NCBI RefSeq assembly: GCF_000013365.1
Contig: NC_007778.1
Location: 310,001 to 374,000 of the forward strand
Length of the DNA stretch: 64,000 bases
DNA from: Rhodopseudomonas palustris HaA2
GTDB lineage: Bacteria > Pseudomonadota > Alphaproteobacteria > Rhizobiales > Xanthobacteraceae
Direction: 5' to 3'
Of this stretch, positions 55,653 through 64,000 are shown in pieces (position 1 is the stretch's first letter; each line of letters starts with the position of its first letter). The notes beneath the pieces were generated by a model that did not search any database, was not told the origin of the DNA, and worked only from the letters and a program-made list of their open reading frames with translations. A program made the translations under genes and the position numbers.

Positions 55653-57608
55653 TCAGCGCGGCGGCGCGGTGCCGGGCGGGGGCGGCGGCAGCGCGGCCTG
55701 GCCGCCGTTCAGCAGCGGCGTGATGCGCCGGACGGTGACGCGGCGGTTCTGCCGCTCCGGTCCATCGGTCGGCACTTTCAGGTACTGCTCACCATAGCCC
55801 TGCGAGGTCAGGTTCTCCGCCGGCACCCCGAACTGCTGGGTGAGCAGCGTGGCGGCCGACTCGGCGCGGCGATCGGACAGCGACAGATTGTCGGTGTCGT
55901 TGCCGACCGCGTCGGTGTGGCCCTCGATCAGGAACACCTCGCGCGGATTGCGCTGGATCGCCCGGTTGAGGCCATCGGCGATCACCTGCAGCTTGGCGGC
56001 CTGATCCGGCGGAATATCCCAGGATCCGGTCTCGAAGGTGATGGTGTTGAGATCGATCGAGGGCATCCGCTGCCGCACCGACGGGCTGTAGCGGATCTCG
56101 TCCATCGAGTAGCGGCGTTCGATCCGCTCCACCGGCGGCGCTTCGAGCGTGTCGTAGATCAGCTCCGGCGAGGCGTCCTCGTAGTCGACGATGTAGCGGT
56201 CGCGCGGAATCCGCAGCACCGGCGGCGGCAGGTCGACATAGAAGCTCGCCCGGTCGCGCGGACCGAACGAGTTGTCGATGATGACGATCTCGCGGCCGTC
56301 GCGGTCGCGGCGGATCCGCCGCAGCAACTGACCGTCGCCGCCGATGACGTTGATGATCTCGGTGCCGTCGGGCCGCACCACGACGGTCCGGGTGCCGCCG
56401 CCGCGGACGTCCTCGGTGCGAATGTCGCGGGCGCCGTAGCGGAAGCGATCCATCTCGTTGTGGCGGATGAATTCCCGGCCGCCCGGATCGCGCACGATGA
56501 TCCGGCCCGGCTCGGTGATCACGATGCGGCCACCCTCACGGACCTCGCGGCGTTCGCCGCGGAAGTCACTCATGTTGCGGGGACCCGGCGCGACGGCGCC
56601 CGGGGCGATCGGCGCGAGCGCCTGCGGCGGCGGCGGGGCAGCCGGGATCGGCGTTGTCACCGTCGGTGGCGGCGTGCGGGCGACCGGCGCACCAGCCGGC
56701 AGGGAGCCCGGCGCAGCGGGCTGGGCGCCCTGCGGACCCATCGTTCCTGCAGCAGGCGGCGGAGGCGGAGGTGCCACGGTGCCCCGTTCGGCCGGAGCCG
56801 TGGCGGGCGGCGGGGCGTCGCGCTGTTGCGTGGTCGGCGGCGGAGGCGGCGTCTGCGTCACCGCAGGCGGCGCGCCGATCCGGCCGGCGTCAGGCGCCGC
56901 AGCGGGCGGCGGAGCTGCTCGCTCTCTCTGCACGGCCGGCGGCGGGGCGGCGGACGGCTGTGCGGGAGGCGGCGGGGCGCCCTTCTGCACTGCGGCAGGC
57001 GGGGTCTGGCCCGCCGGCGGCGCGCCGATCTGACCCGCAGCCGGCGGCGCCGGACGGGGCGGGGGCGGAGCAGCTTTCTCGGCAGGCGGCGGCGCGGATT
57101 GTCGCTGCGGAGCAGCAGCCGGAGGCGGCGGGGGCGGCGGCGCAACACGCGGAGCGGCCGGCGGCTCGGCCCGCGGCGCGCTCTTCTCGGCCGGCGGCGA
57201 TGGCGGACGCGGTGGTGTCGCGGCAGCAGGCGGAGGGGGCGGCGGCGCTGCGCGCGGTGCAGCCGGCGGTTCAGCCCGCGGCGGCGGCGGAGGCGGCGGA
57301 GCAGCGGGACGCGGCGGCGGTTCGGCGCGCGGCGCGGCCGGCGGTTCGCCGATGCGGCCGGCGGGAGGGGCCGGCGGAGCAGCAGGACGCGGCGGCGGAG
57401 CGGCACCGGGCGCTGCGCCCGGCGGCGGACCCTTGCGCTCGCCCGCGGGCGGGCCCTTCTTCTCGTCGCCCTTGTCGGTTGGTGCGGCTTGCGCCATCAG
57501 CATCGGCGTCGCGATCACCGACGTCGCATCGGCATGCGCCGGGAGCGTGGTGGACTGCCACACGACGATCGCTGTCGAGGCGAGTAAGGCGAGCTGAATT
57601 CTCTTCAT
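55653..57608 (-). CDS. OmpA-family protein with long proline/alanine-rich region
   Basis: 651 aa. Signal peptide MKRIQLALLASTAIVVW..., cleavage near AHA/DA. Residues about 45-345 are an extreme Pro/Ala low-complexity region with PPPP runs and repeated GRIGAPPA-like units. A middle domain (about 350-500) has the DRFRYGARDIR...VIGGDGQLLRRIRRDRDGREIVIID stretch of alphaproteobacterial OmpA proteins. The C-terminal OmpA domain (about 530-640) binds peptidoglycan: FETGSWDIPPDQAAKL, IEGHTDAVGND, LSDRRAESAATLL, NRRVTVRRI. Probably spans periplasm to outer membrane. Confidence 0.9.
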   Translation of the reverse strand: MKRIQLALLASTAIVVWQSTTLPAHADATSVIATPMLMAQAAPTDKGDEKKGPPAGERKGPPPGAAPGAAPPPRPAAPPAPPAGRIGEPPAAPRAEPPPRPAAPPPPPPPRAEPPAAPRAAPPPPPPAAATPPRPPSPPAEKSAPRAEPPAAPRVAPPPPPPPAAAPQRQSAPPPAEKAAPPPPRPAPPAAGQIGAPPAGQTPPAAVQKGAPPPPAQPSAAPPPAVQRERAAPPPAAAPDAGRIGAPPAVTQTPPPPPTTQQRDAPPPATAPAERGTVAPPPPPPAAGTMGPQGAQPAAPGSLPAGAPVARTPPPTVTTPIPAAPPPPQALAPIAPGAVAPGPRNMSDFRGERREVREGGRIVITEPGRIIVRDPGGREFIRHNEMDRFRYGARDIRTEDVRGGGTRTVVVRPDGTEIINVIGGDGQLLRRIRRDRDGREIVIIDNSFGPRDRASFYVDLPPPVLRIPRDRYIVDYEDASPELIYDTLEAPPVERIERRYSMDEIRYSPSVRQRMPSIDLNTITFETGSWDIPPDQAAKLQVIADGLNRAIQRNPREVFLIEGHTDAVGNDTDNLSLSDRRAESAATLLTQQFGVPAENLTSQGYGEQYLKVPTDGPERQNRRVTVRRITPLLNGGQAALPPPPPGTAPPR

Positions 57609-57882
57609 TGGTATTCCCCGCGTATCAAAATGCCGCGAGCCGAACTATCCATCGGACGAAGCCGGCCCGTCGATTCGATCAACGATGACCCGTGGGGCCG
57701 GATTGTGGCCTTCCGCCCGGCGGCGCAACTAATTATTTCGAGATGTGTCGTCGGCGAACGAGCCGCTATTCATCGCGCATTCAGACGCCGGATACCGCGG
57801 CGGCCGCCGCGGTCGGTGATCACGCCGCGCGATCGCGACGGCATCGCAACACGCCGCTCGTCGTCGTGCGACGACGCGGCGG

Positions 57883-58137
57883 TCACATGATGGCCGGGTT
57901 CGGCGCGCCCGGCCCGGGTGAAGGTGGCATCGGTACTTCGTCCGGCGTCTGTCCCGGCAGTTCTTCCGGCACCGGCGGCGCGCCGGGTTCGTCGATCGGC
58001 GGCGGAATATCCGGATTGGGATTGCCCGGCGGCGATTCCGGCGGCGGTTCGGTCGGCGTGCCGGGGGTGCTCGGCGGCACCTCCGGCGGGGGCTCGGTTG
58101 GGCCCGGCGTATCAGGGACTTCCTGGGGCTCTGGCAT
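57883..58137 (-). CDS. Small proline-rich protein
   Basis: 84 aa from MPEPQEVPDTPG, two bases after the stop of the PNPOx-like gene. About 40 percent Pro with PPPESPPG and PPPIDEPG runs and many Glu and Thr; no signal peptide, no fold expected. The reading frame on the same strand and the tight spacing support a real gene in an operon, but low complexity and GC bias could mimic coding. Function unknown. Confidence 0.55.
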   Translation of the reverse strand: MPEPQEVPDTPGPTEPPPEVPPSTPGTPTEPPPESPPGNPNPDIPPPIDEPGAPPVPEELPGQTPDEVPMPPSPGPGAPNPAIM

Positions 58138-58139
58138 CG

Positions 58140-58628
58140 TCAAATCGCCACCTTGCGATTGTCACCGAGGTCGGGGCGTGTGCCGGTCGCAGCCGCCACC
58201 GCCATCTTGACGTAGCTGACGAGGGTACCGGGCGAGTCCCAGTACTCGGCTTCCTCCGGCGTGACCTTGAGGATGCGGATGTTCGGATCGTCGGGACTGT
58301 CCCACCACGCTTTCGCAGCGGTGCCGAACAGCTCCTTGATCTTGCCGCGATCATTCGAGATCGCCGCATAGCCGGACACCGAGACGTATTTCTGCGCGCT
58401 TGCGTCGGCGAAACCGAGATTGACGTGGTGATCCTGCGCGATCTCGTCGTCCTTGTGGCGGCGCACGTCGGTGAGAAAATAGATCAGGCCTTCGTCGGGA
58501 CGGATATAGGCCGCCATCGGCCGCGAGCGAATCTTCTCGCCGTCGCGCGTCGCCAGCATCGCGAAGGTGATTGTCTTCATCAGATCCCAGGCGTGCTGCG
58601 CGTCGCCCTGATTGGTGTTCACCGCCAT
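58140..58628 (-). CDS. Pyridoxamine-5'-phosphate-oxidase-fold protein (general stress 26 type)
   Basis: 162 aa from MAVNTNQGDAQHAW. The split-barrel flavin fold is visible in FAMLATRDGEKIRSRPMAAY, IYFLTDVRRHKDDEIAQ, VNLGFADASAQKYVSVSG and YWDSP. This group of bacterial PNPOx-like proteins (stress protein 26) binds FMN or F420 and is not a true PdxH. Longer starts upstream add non-family residues. Confidence 0.9.
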   Translation of the reverse strand: MAVNTNQGDAQHAWDLMKTITFAMLATRDGEKIRSRPMAAYIRPDEGLIYFLTDVRRHKDDEIAQDHHVNLGFADASAQKYVSVSGYAAISNDRGKIKELFGTAAKAWWDSPDDPNIRILKVTPEEAEYWDSPGTLVSYVKMAVAAATGTRPDLGDNRKVAI

Positions 58629-58776
58629 CCGTCCATCTCCATGCCTGTTCGGCGGCATAACGATTCGCTCGCGGCGATGTTCCGCAATGGCGATGGCGAT
58701 GGTGTCGGGCGGGCGCAGACAAGCAAATGGCCGGGACGAGGCCCGGCCATTGCAACGCAGCAAACGATCGGCGCCC

Positions 58777-59559
58777 TCAGATCTGGCGTTCGACCAGCTT
58801 GAGCTTGAGGCTGGCGATCGCTTCCGACGGGTTGAGGCCCTTCGGGCACGCCTTGGCGCAGTTCATGATGGTGTGGCAGCGATAGATCCGGAACGGATCC
58901 TCGAGATTGTCGAGCCGCTCGCCGGTGGCTTCGTCGCGCGAATCCTCGACCCAGCGGGTCGCCTGCAGCAGCGCGGCCGGTCCGAGGAAGCGGTCGGAAT
59001 TCCACCAATAGCTCGGGCACGAGGTCGAGCAGCAGGCGCACAGGATGCACTCGTACAGGCCGTCGAGCTTCTCGCGATCGGCGTGGCTCTGCCGCCATTC
59101 CTTCTGCGGCGTCGGCGTCACCGTTTGCAGCCACGGTTCGATCGAGGCGTATTGCGCGTAGAAATTGGTGAGGTCGGGGACCAGGTCCTTGACCACCGGC
59201 TGGTGCGGCAGCGGGTTGACCTTCACCGCCTCGCCGCGGACGTCGTCCATCGCCTTGGTGCAGGCCAGCGTGTTCTCGCCGTCGATGTTCATCGCGCAGG
59301 AGCCGCACACGCCTTCGCGGCAGGAGCGGCGGAAGGTCAGCGTCGGATCGATGTTGTTCTTGATCCAGATCAGGCCGTCGAGCACCATCGGGCCGCAATC
59401 GTGCTTGTCGACGTAGTAGGTGTCGACGCTCGGGTTCTTGCCGTCGTCGGGATTCCAGCGATAGACGCGGAATTCGCGAACTTCCGTCGCGCCTTCCGGC
59501 TTCGGCCAGGCCTTGCCGCCGACAATCTTCGAATTCTTCGGAAGTGCGAATTCAACCAT
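58777..59559 (-). CDS. sdhB: Succinate dehydrogenase iron-sulfur subunit
   Basis: 260 aa from MVEFALPKN. The 2Fe-2S ligands are in [15 protein letters not shown]; the 4Fe-4S and 3Fe-4S ligands are in [17 protein letters not shown] and [17 protein letters not shown]. Full length. A family A repeat lies between it and sdhA. Last gene of sdhCDAB. Confidence 0.97.
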   Translation of the reverse strand: MVEFALPKNSKIVGGKAWPKPEGATEVREFRVYRWNPDDGKNPSVDTYYVDKHDCGPMVLDGLIWIKNNIDPTLTFRRSCREGVCGSCAMNIDGENTLACTKAMDDVRGEAVKVNPLPHQPVVKDLVPDLTNFYAQYASIEPWLQTVTPTPQKEWRQSHADREKLDGLYECILCACCSTSCPSYWWNSDRFLGPAALLQATRWVEDSRDEATGERLDNLEDPFRIYRCHTIMNCAKACPKGLNPSEAIASLKLKLVERQI

Positions 59560-59580
59560 CTCGTTGCCTCTGGCTCTGTT

Positions 59581-59657
59581 CGTCATTGCCGGGCTTGACC
59601 CGGCAATCCATCTTCTTGCGAAGAGCGATGGATGCCCGGGTCAAGCCCGGGCATGAC
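59581..59657. repeat. Palindromic repeat, family A, inside the sdh operon
   Basis: CGTCATTGCCGGGCTTGACC at the left, CCGGGTCAAGCCCGGGCATGACG at the right. Fills most of the 107-base sdhA-sdhB gap and ends 10 bases before the sdhA stop. Confidence 0.88.
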
Positions 59658-59666
59658 GATCTTGGA

Positions 59667-61490
59667 TCAATACACCCGCGGCTTCGGCGGGATGTACTGG
59701 ACGTCGTTGGTCATCGTGTAGTCGTGCACCGGGCGGTAATCGATCGTGGTGCCGCCGTCGTCGCCGATCCACGCCAGCGTGTGCTTCATCCACTGGGTGT
59801 CGTCGCGATCCGGAAAATCCTCGCGCGCATGGGCGCCGCGGCTTTCGGTGCGGTTGGCGGCGGAATTCATCGTCACCACCGCCTGGATGATCAGATTGTC
59901 GAACTCCAGCGTCTCGACCAGATCGGAATTCCACACCAGCGAACGGTCCGACACGCCGACGTCGCCGACGCCGCCATACACCTTGCGGATCAGATCCTTG
60001 CCCTCGGACAGAACCTCGCCGGTGCGGAACACCGCGCAATTGTTCTGCATCACCGATTGCATGCTTTCGCGCAGCTTGGCGGTCGGGGTACCGCCCTTGG
60101 CGTAGCGATATTTGTCGAGCCGGCCGAGCGACAGGTCGGCGGAATCCGCCGGCAGCTCCGGCTGCTTGCCGTTGGGGGTCAGCTTCTCGGCGCAGCGCAA
60201 GGCGGCGGCGCGGCCGAACACCACGAGGTCGATCAGCGAATTCGAGCCGAGGCGGTTGGCGCCGTGCACCGACACGCAGGCGGCCTCGCCGATCGCCATC
60301 AGGCCCGGCACCACCGCGTTGTCGTCGCCGTCCTTCTTGGTGACGACTTCGCCGTGGAAGTTGGTCGGGATGCCGCCCATGTTGTAGTGCACGGTCGGCA
60401 GGATCGGGATCGGCTCGCGGGTGACGTCGACGCCGGCGAAGATCCGCGCCGATTCGGAGATGCCCGGCAGCCGCTCGTGCAGCACTTCCGGCGCCAGATG
60501 GTCGAGGTGCAGGAAGATGTGGTCCTTCTTCTTGCCGACGCCGCGGCCTTCGCGCATTTCGATCGTCATCGCGCGCGAGACGACGTCGCGCGAGGCGAGA
60601 TCCTTGGCGGAGGGCGCGTAGCGCTCCATGAAGCGCTCGCCTTCGGAATTCACCAGATAGCCGCCCTCGCCGCGGGCGCCTTCGGTGACGAGGCAGCCCG
60701 AGCCGTAGATGCCGGTCGGGTGAAACTGCACGAACTCCATGTCCTGCAGCGGCAGACCGGCGCGCAGCGCCATCGCGCCGCCGTCGCCGGTGCAGGTGTG
60801 CGCCGAGGTGCAGGAGGCGTAGGCGCGGCCGTAGCCGCCGGTGGCCAGGATCGTGGTCTGCGCCTTGAAGCGGTGGATGGTGCCGTCGTCGAGCTTGAGC
60901 GCAATGACGCCGCGGCAGACGCCCTGGTCGTCCATGATCAGGTCGATGGCGAAGAACTCGATGTAGAACTCGGCCGAATGACGCAGCGCCTGGCCGTACA
61001 TCGTGTGCAGCATGGCGTGGCCGGTGCGGTCGGCGGCCGCGCAGGTGCGCTGTGCCTGGCCCTTGCCGAAGTCCAGCGTCATGCCACCGAACGGCCGCTG
61101 ATAGATCTTGCCGTCCTCGGTGCGCGAGAACGGCACGCCCCAATGTTCGAGCTCGTAGACCGCCTCGGGCGCGTTGCGCACCATGTACTCGATCGAATCC
61201 TGATCGCCGAGCCAGTCCGACCCCTTGACGGTGTCGTACATGTGCCAGCGCCAGTCGTCCTTGTGCATGTTGCCGAGCGAGGCCGAGATGCCGCCCTGCG
61301 CCGCCACGGTGTGGGAGCGGGTCGGAAACACCTTGGTGATGCAGGCGGTGCGCAGCCCCGCTTCGCTGCAGCCCACCACCGCGCGCAGGCCGGCGCCGCC
61401 GGCGCCGACCACGACGACATCATAGACGTGATCTTCGATCGGATAGGCGTGGCCGCCCGCGGCCGCTGCGCCGTTGCCGTTCGCCGCCAT
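59667..61490 (-). CDS. sdhA: Succinate dehydrogenase flavoprotein subunit
   Basis: 607 aa. FAD-binding [14 protein letters not shown], the covalent FAD His (about 60) in [12 protein letters not shown], the substrate loop with HPTGIYGSG, and [19 protein letters not shown] are all present, as is the [11 protein letters not shown] loop. Oxidises succinate at the membrane, passing electrons to SdhB. Its start is 4 bases after the sdhD stop. Confidence 0.97.
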   Translation of the reverse strand: MAANGNGAAAAGGHAYPIEDHVYDVVVVGAGGAGLRAVVGCSEAGLRTACITKVFPTRSHTVAAQGGISASLGNMHKDDWRWHMYDTVKGSDWLGDQDSIEYMVRNAPEAVYELEHWGVPFSRTEDGKIYQRPFGGMTLDFGKGQAQRTCAAADRTGHAMLHTMYGQALRHSAEFYIEFFAIDLIMDDQGVCRGVIALKLDDGTIHRFKAQTTILATGGYGRAYASCTSAHTCTGDGGAMALRAGLPLQDMEFVQFHPTGIYGSGCLVTEGARGEGGYLVNSEGERFMERYAPSAKDLASRDVVSRAMTIEMREGRGVGKKKDHIFLHLDHLAPEVLHERLPGISESARIFAGVDVTREPIPILPTVHYNMGGIPTNFHGEVVTKKDGDDNAVVPGLMAIGEAACVSVHGANRLGSNSLIDLVVFGRAAALRCAEKLTPNGKQPELPADSADLSLGRLDKYRYAKGGTPTAKLRESMQSVMQNNCAVFRTGEVLSEGKDLIRKVYGGVGDVGVSDRSLVWNSDLVETLEFDNLIIQAVVTMNSAANRTESRGAHAREDFPDRDDTQWMKHTLAWIGDDGGTTIDYRPVHDYTMTNDVQYIPPKPRVY

Positions 61491-61493
61491 GCG

Positions 61494-61916
61494 TTACACT
61501 CCGGATGCGAGTTTGAAGATCGCGAAGATCGCGGCGAGCGCCACGGCGATCGAAAAGAAATTGTTGGCCATCACCGTGACGAGCTTGAGCTTCTCGTTCT
61601 GGATGTAGTCCTCGATCACCACCTGCATGCCGATCTTCATGTGGATCGCGCTGGCGATGATGAACAGGATCATGGTCAGCGAGATCAGCGGCGAACCGAG
61701 GATCTGCGCCGCGCCGGCCTGATTGCGGCCGAGCAGCATCATGATCACGACGATCACCGGCAGGATCAGCAGCGTCATCGCCACGCCGGTGATGCGCTGC
61801 TGCCAGAAGTCCGAGGTGCCGGAGCCGGCCGGGCCGAGCTTGCGCACCTTGCCCATCGGCGTGCGCATCGTGCGCTCGCGCCGCCGTGCGGTGCCGTGGG
61901 ATTCCTCGACGCTCAT
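61494..61916 (-). CDS. sdhD: Succinate dehydrogenase membrane anchor SdhD
   Basis: 140 aa from MSVEESHGTARR. Three membrane helices: GVAMTLLILPVIVVIMMLLG, the segment with SLTMILFIIASAIHMKIGMQVV (haem-ligand His), and NNFFSIAVALAAIFAIFKLA. The ATG overlaps the sdhC stop by 4 bases (ATGA). Confidence 0.93.
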   Translation of the reverse strand: MSVEESHGTARRRERTMRTPMGKVRKLGPAGSGTSDFWQQRITGVAMTLLILPVIVVIMMLLGRNQAGAAQILGSPLISLTMILFIIASAIHMKIGMQVVIEDYIQNEKLKLVTVMANNFFSIAVALAAIFAIFKLASGV

Positions 61917-62311
61917 CGGGCGACCCCCATCGTGAAGGCGACCACCCAGAGCAGCACGGTCAGCACGATGCCGCCGATCAGCGCGGCCCAGGTGAGCCAT
62001 TCCCGGTCGGCGGTCTTGAAGCCATAGCCGAGATCCCAGACGAAATGCCGGACGCCGCTGAGCAGATGGTGCATCAGCGCCCAGGTGTAGCCGAACAGGA
62101 TCAGCCGGCCGATCCAGCTGCCGGTGAAGGCCTGGACGTTGGCGTAGGCGGCGGGGCCGGCCGCGCAGGCGATCAGCCACCAGGCCAGCAGAAGGGTTCC
62201 AAAATACAGCGCAATGCCGGTGGCGCGGTGGACGATGGACAGGGCCATCGTCAGGCTCCAGCGGTAGGCCTGCATATGGGGCGAAAGCGGTCGGTCGATC
62301 CTGGCGGTCAT
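61913..62311 (-). CDS. sdhC: Succinate dehydrogenase cytochrome b556 subunit SdhC
   Basis: 132 aa. The signature MTARIDRPLSPHMQAYRW near the N-terminus and SIVHRATGIALY, then the haem His in LMHHLLSGVRHFVWD, are those of SdhC. Three membrane helices. First gene of sdhCDAB; its promoter must be in the gap shared with the CDF gene. Confidence 0.95.
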   Translation of the reverse strand: MTARIDRPLSPHMQAYRWSLTMALSIVHRATGIALYFGTLLLAWWLIACAAGPAAYANVQAFTGSWIGRLILFGYTWALMHHLLSGVRHFVWDLGYGFKTADREWLTWAALIGGIVLTVLLWVVAFTMGVAR

Positions 62312-62688
62312 CGGCTGCTATGGGTTGGCTGCAAGCGGACAGGGCCCGGTCAGGGCTCGCGAAGGTGACCTTATTTACGAAGGACGTTCAACGAGTGCAA
62401 CGATGAATTCACAATTATTGAATTTTAAATCACTGTTTGAAGTATACGCTGCGCCAAGGCGATGATGCGTTACGTCGCAGCGCCCTGAGGGCATCAGTGA
62501 AGCCTGATTCATCGCTCGCTGGGGCGACGTTTAGGCCCGTGATCGCGCAACCCCCGTTGCGCGCCAAAGGTAAGAAACTGCTGCACTTTCGAACCGCTCT
62601 AAGCGATCTTGCGCGTCGCCGCTTCCCGCCATCCCGCCCCCGTGCAATGCTCGCCGAAGCCCCGCCGACACTCCCGCGCGAAGCCCAG
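62312..62688. other. Divergent promoter region between sdhC and the CDF gene
   Basis: The part near 62400-62450 is A+T-rich (runs of A and T around AATTATTGAATTTTAAAT) and is the likely promoter site. The right half has an open frame in line with the CDF gene, but it lacks family resemblance and is treated as leader sequence. Confidence 0.5.
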
Positions 62689-63678
62689 ATGACCCACGCC
62701 CACGACCTTTGCCACGACGACCACGCGCACCCGGACGATTCCGGTGAGATCGCCGGTCGTGACCACGCGCATGCCCATGGGCACGGCGCGCATAGCCATG
62801 CGCCGAAGGATTTCGGCCGCGCCTTTGCGATCGGGATCGGGCTCAACATCGGCTTCGTGATCGTCGAGGCGGTGTTCGGCTGGCTCGGCAATTCGATGGC
62901 GCTGCTGGCCGACGCCGGCCACAATCTGTCCGACGTGCTCGGCCTCGCCGTGGCCTGGATCGCGGCGGAACTGTCGAAGCGGCCGCCCTCGGCCCGTTTC
63001 ACCTACGGGCTGCGCGGCTCGTCGATCCTCGCCGCGCTGTTCAACGCGGTGTTCCTGCTGCTCGCGGTCGGCGCGATCGGCTGGGAGGCGATGCTGCGGC
63101 TGTTCAATCCCGAGCCGGTCGCCGGCGTCACCATGATGGTGGTGGCCGGCGTCGGCATCGGCATCAACGCCGCCACGGCCTGGCTGTTCTTCTCGGGCCG
63201 TCACGACGATCTCAACATCCGCGGCGCCTATCTGCACATGATCGCCGACGCCGCGGTGTCGGCTGCTGTCGTCGTCGCGGGCGTCGTGATCCTGTTCAGC
63301 GGCTGGACCTGGATCGACCCGGCGGTCAGCCTGCTGGTGGTCGGCGTGATCGTCTGGGGCACCTGGGGCCTGCTGCGCGACTCCACCGCGATGTCGCTCG
63401 GCGCGGTGCCGCGCGGCATCGATCCGGCCGCGGTACGCGCCTTCCTGGCGAGCCGGCCCGGCGTCACGCAGCTGCACGATCTGCACATCTGGCCGATGTC
63501 GACCACCGAGGTGGCGCTGACCTGCCATCTGGTGATTCCGTCGGGCTCCCCCGGCGACGCCTTCCTGATCGAGATCGCCCACGCGCTGCAGCACGATTTC
63601 GGCATCGCCCACGCCACCGTGCAGATCGAGACCGACCCGGAAACGCCCTGCGCGCTGGCGCCGGATCACGTGGTGTAG
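62689..63678 (+). CDS. CDF family cation efflux transporter
   Basis: 329 aa from MTHAHDLCHDD. A His/Asp-rich cytosolic N-terminus (first 45 residues, HAHAHGHGAHSHAP) for metal capture, six helices (about 50-235) with the metal sites HNLSDVLG and HMIADAAVSA on helices 2 and 5, and a C-terminal cytosolic domain. This pattern fits zinc/cobalt/cadmium exporters (ZitB/CzcD). The metal is not certain. Divergent from sdh. Confidence 0.92.
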   Translation: MTHAHDLCHDDHAHPDDSGEIAGRDHAHAHGHGAHSHAPKDFGRAFAIGIGLNIGFVIVEAVFGWLGNSMALLADAGHNLSDVLGLAVAWIAAELSKRPPSARFTYGLRGSSILAALFNAVFLLLAVGAIGWEAMLRLFNPEPVAGVTMMVVAGVGIGINAATAWLFFSGRHDDLNIRGAYLHMIADAAVSAAVVVAGVVILFSGWTWIDPAVSLLVVGVIVWGTWGLLRDSTAMSLGAVPRGIDPAAVRAFLASRPGVTQLHDLHIWPMSTTEVALTCHLVIPSGSPGDAFLIEIAHALQHDFGIAHATVQIETDPETPCALAPDHVV

Positions 63679-63696
63679 GCGAGGCACTCGAAGTTT

Positions 63697-63811
63697 CCCT
63701 CCCCCTTGCGGGGAGGGTGGCCGGCCGTAAGGCCGGTCGGGTGGGGGTAGCAACGCACGCTGTGCTCGCGGACCCCCACCCCCGACCCCTCCCCGCAGGG
63801 GGGAGGGGAGC
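63697..63811. repeat. GC-rich palindromic repeat, family B
   Basis: Left arm CCCTCCCCCTTGCGGGGAGG, then GGCCGGCC-GTAA-GGCCGG, and right arm CCCCTCCCCGCAGGGGGGAG. It lies between the convergent CDF and matB-like genes and could end both transcripts. Confidence 0.85.
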
Positions 63812-63833
63812 CCCGCACAGCGCCCGGCGCTTG

Positions 63834-64000
63834 TTACTTGTAAATATCCTTGTAGGTGCTGCGCAGCACGTTCTTCTGCACCTTGCCCATGGTGTTGCGC
63901 GGCAGTTCGTCGACGATGATCACCTTCTTGGGCATCTTGAACTTGGCGATCTGGCCGTCGAGGCTCTTCAGCACCTCCGCCTCGTCGAGCGAGGATTGGC
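63834..64000 (-). CDS. matB: Malonyl-CoA synthetase-like, C-terminal end only
   Basis: Only the last 55 codons or so are in the window. They read FKMPKKVIIVDELPRNTMGK then VQKNVLRSTYKDIYK, the A10 end of an AMP-forming acyl-CoA synthetase; LPRNTMGKVQKNVLR fits MatB (malonyl-CoA synthetase) well. In Rhodopseudomonas the MatB Lys in this motif is a known acetylation target. The protein continues beyond the window edge. Confidence 0.75.
   Translation of the reverse strand, partial: QSSLDEAEVLKSLDGQIAKFKMPKKVIIVDELPRNTMGKVQKNVLRSTYKDIYK

Overview
The window is GC-rich, dense chromosomal DNA of an alphaproteobacterium of the Rhodopseudomonas/Bradyrhizobium group. This rests on gene order (mdh-sucC-sucD-sucA-sucB; acnA divergent from ccmA-ccmB; sdhC-sdhD-sdhA-sdhB next to a cation efflux gene and the 3' end of a malonyl-CoA synthetase gene), on a RuBisCO-like protein, and on several families of GC-rich palindromic repeats of the kind common in that group. 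The assignment is inferred from family knowledge; no database search was possible.

Layout. (1) 1-8.8 kb, all minus strand: TCA operon mdh, sucC, sucD, sucA, sucB, followed by a MAPEG membrane protein and a short-chain dehydrogenase cut by the window edge. (2) 9-16 kb: zapE, thpR, then tesA divergent from an ABC ATPase and a large FtsX-type permease (the arrangement known from E. coli tesA-ybbA-ybbP), then a Bax inhibitor-1 family gene. (3) 16-26 kb: GNAT acetyltransferase, DUF2794 gene, a probable structured RNA, DUF1223 gene, acnA, ccmA and ccmB separated by repeat elements, a rearranged ccmB 3' region with a tiny secreted protein, Trm112-like protein, LON-substrate-domain protein, CnoX-like thioredoxin, tRNA-Gly(GCC). 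(4) 26-44 kb, which looks accessory: a HAMP-only membrane protein, an A+T-richer gap, a degenerate B12-binding-domain protein, a PhyH-like protein, a RuBisCO-like protein, a YjbQ protein, an O-acyltransferase with an SGNH domain, then TetR with OsmC, an acyl-CoA-dehydrogenase-like flavoprotein, a tandem rhodanese and a complete ABC importer. A pair of alginate-acetylation-type genes (AlgJ/AlgI) follows, lying between a decayed and an intact tRNA-Thr(CGT). (5) 44-55 kb: hemY, mitofilin-like gene and hemD on the minus strand; tsaD, gpsA, EVE protein, lysine-methyltransferase-like protein, acs and an L,D-transpeptidase on the plus strand. (6) 55.6-64 kb: a proline-rich OmpA-family protein, a small proline-rich protein, a PNPOx-fold protein, sdhCDAB, a CDF cation transporter and the 3' end of a matB-like gene.

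How the genes fit together: the window holds much of the oxidative TCA cycle (aconitase, 2-oxoglutarate dehydrogenase E1/E2, succinyl-CoA synthetase, succinate dehydrogenase, malate dehydrogenase) with acetate activation (acs) feeding it. A haem/cytochrome theme (hemD, hemY, ccmA, ccmB) sits between. The TetR-OsmC-flavoprotein-rhodanese-importer cluster is best read as an organosulfur uptake and handling module. The RuBisCO-like neighbourhood and this sulfur module are the most novel-looking parts.
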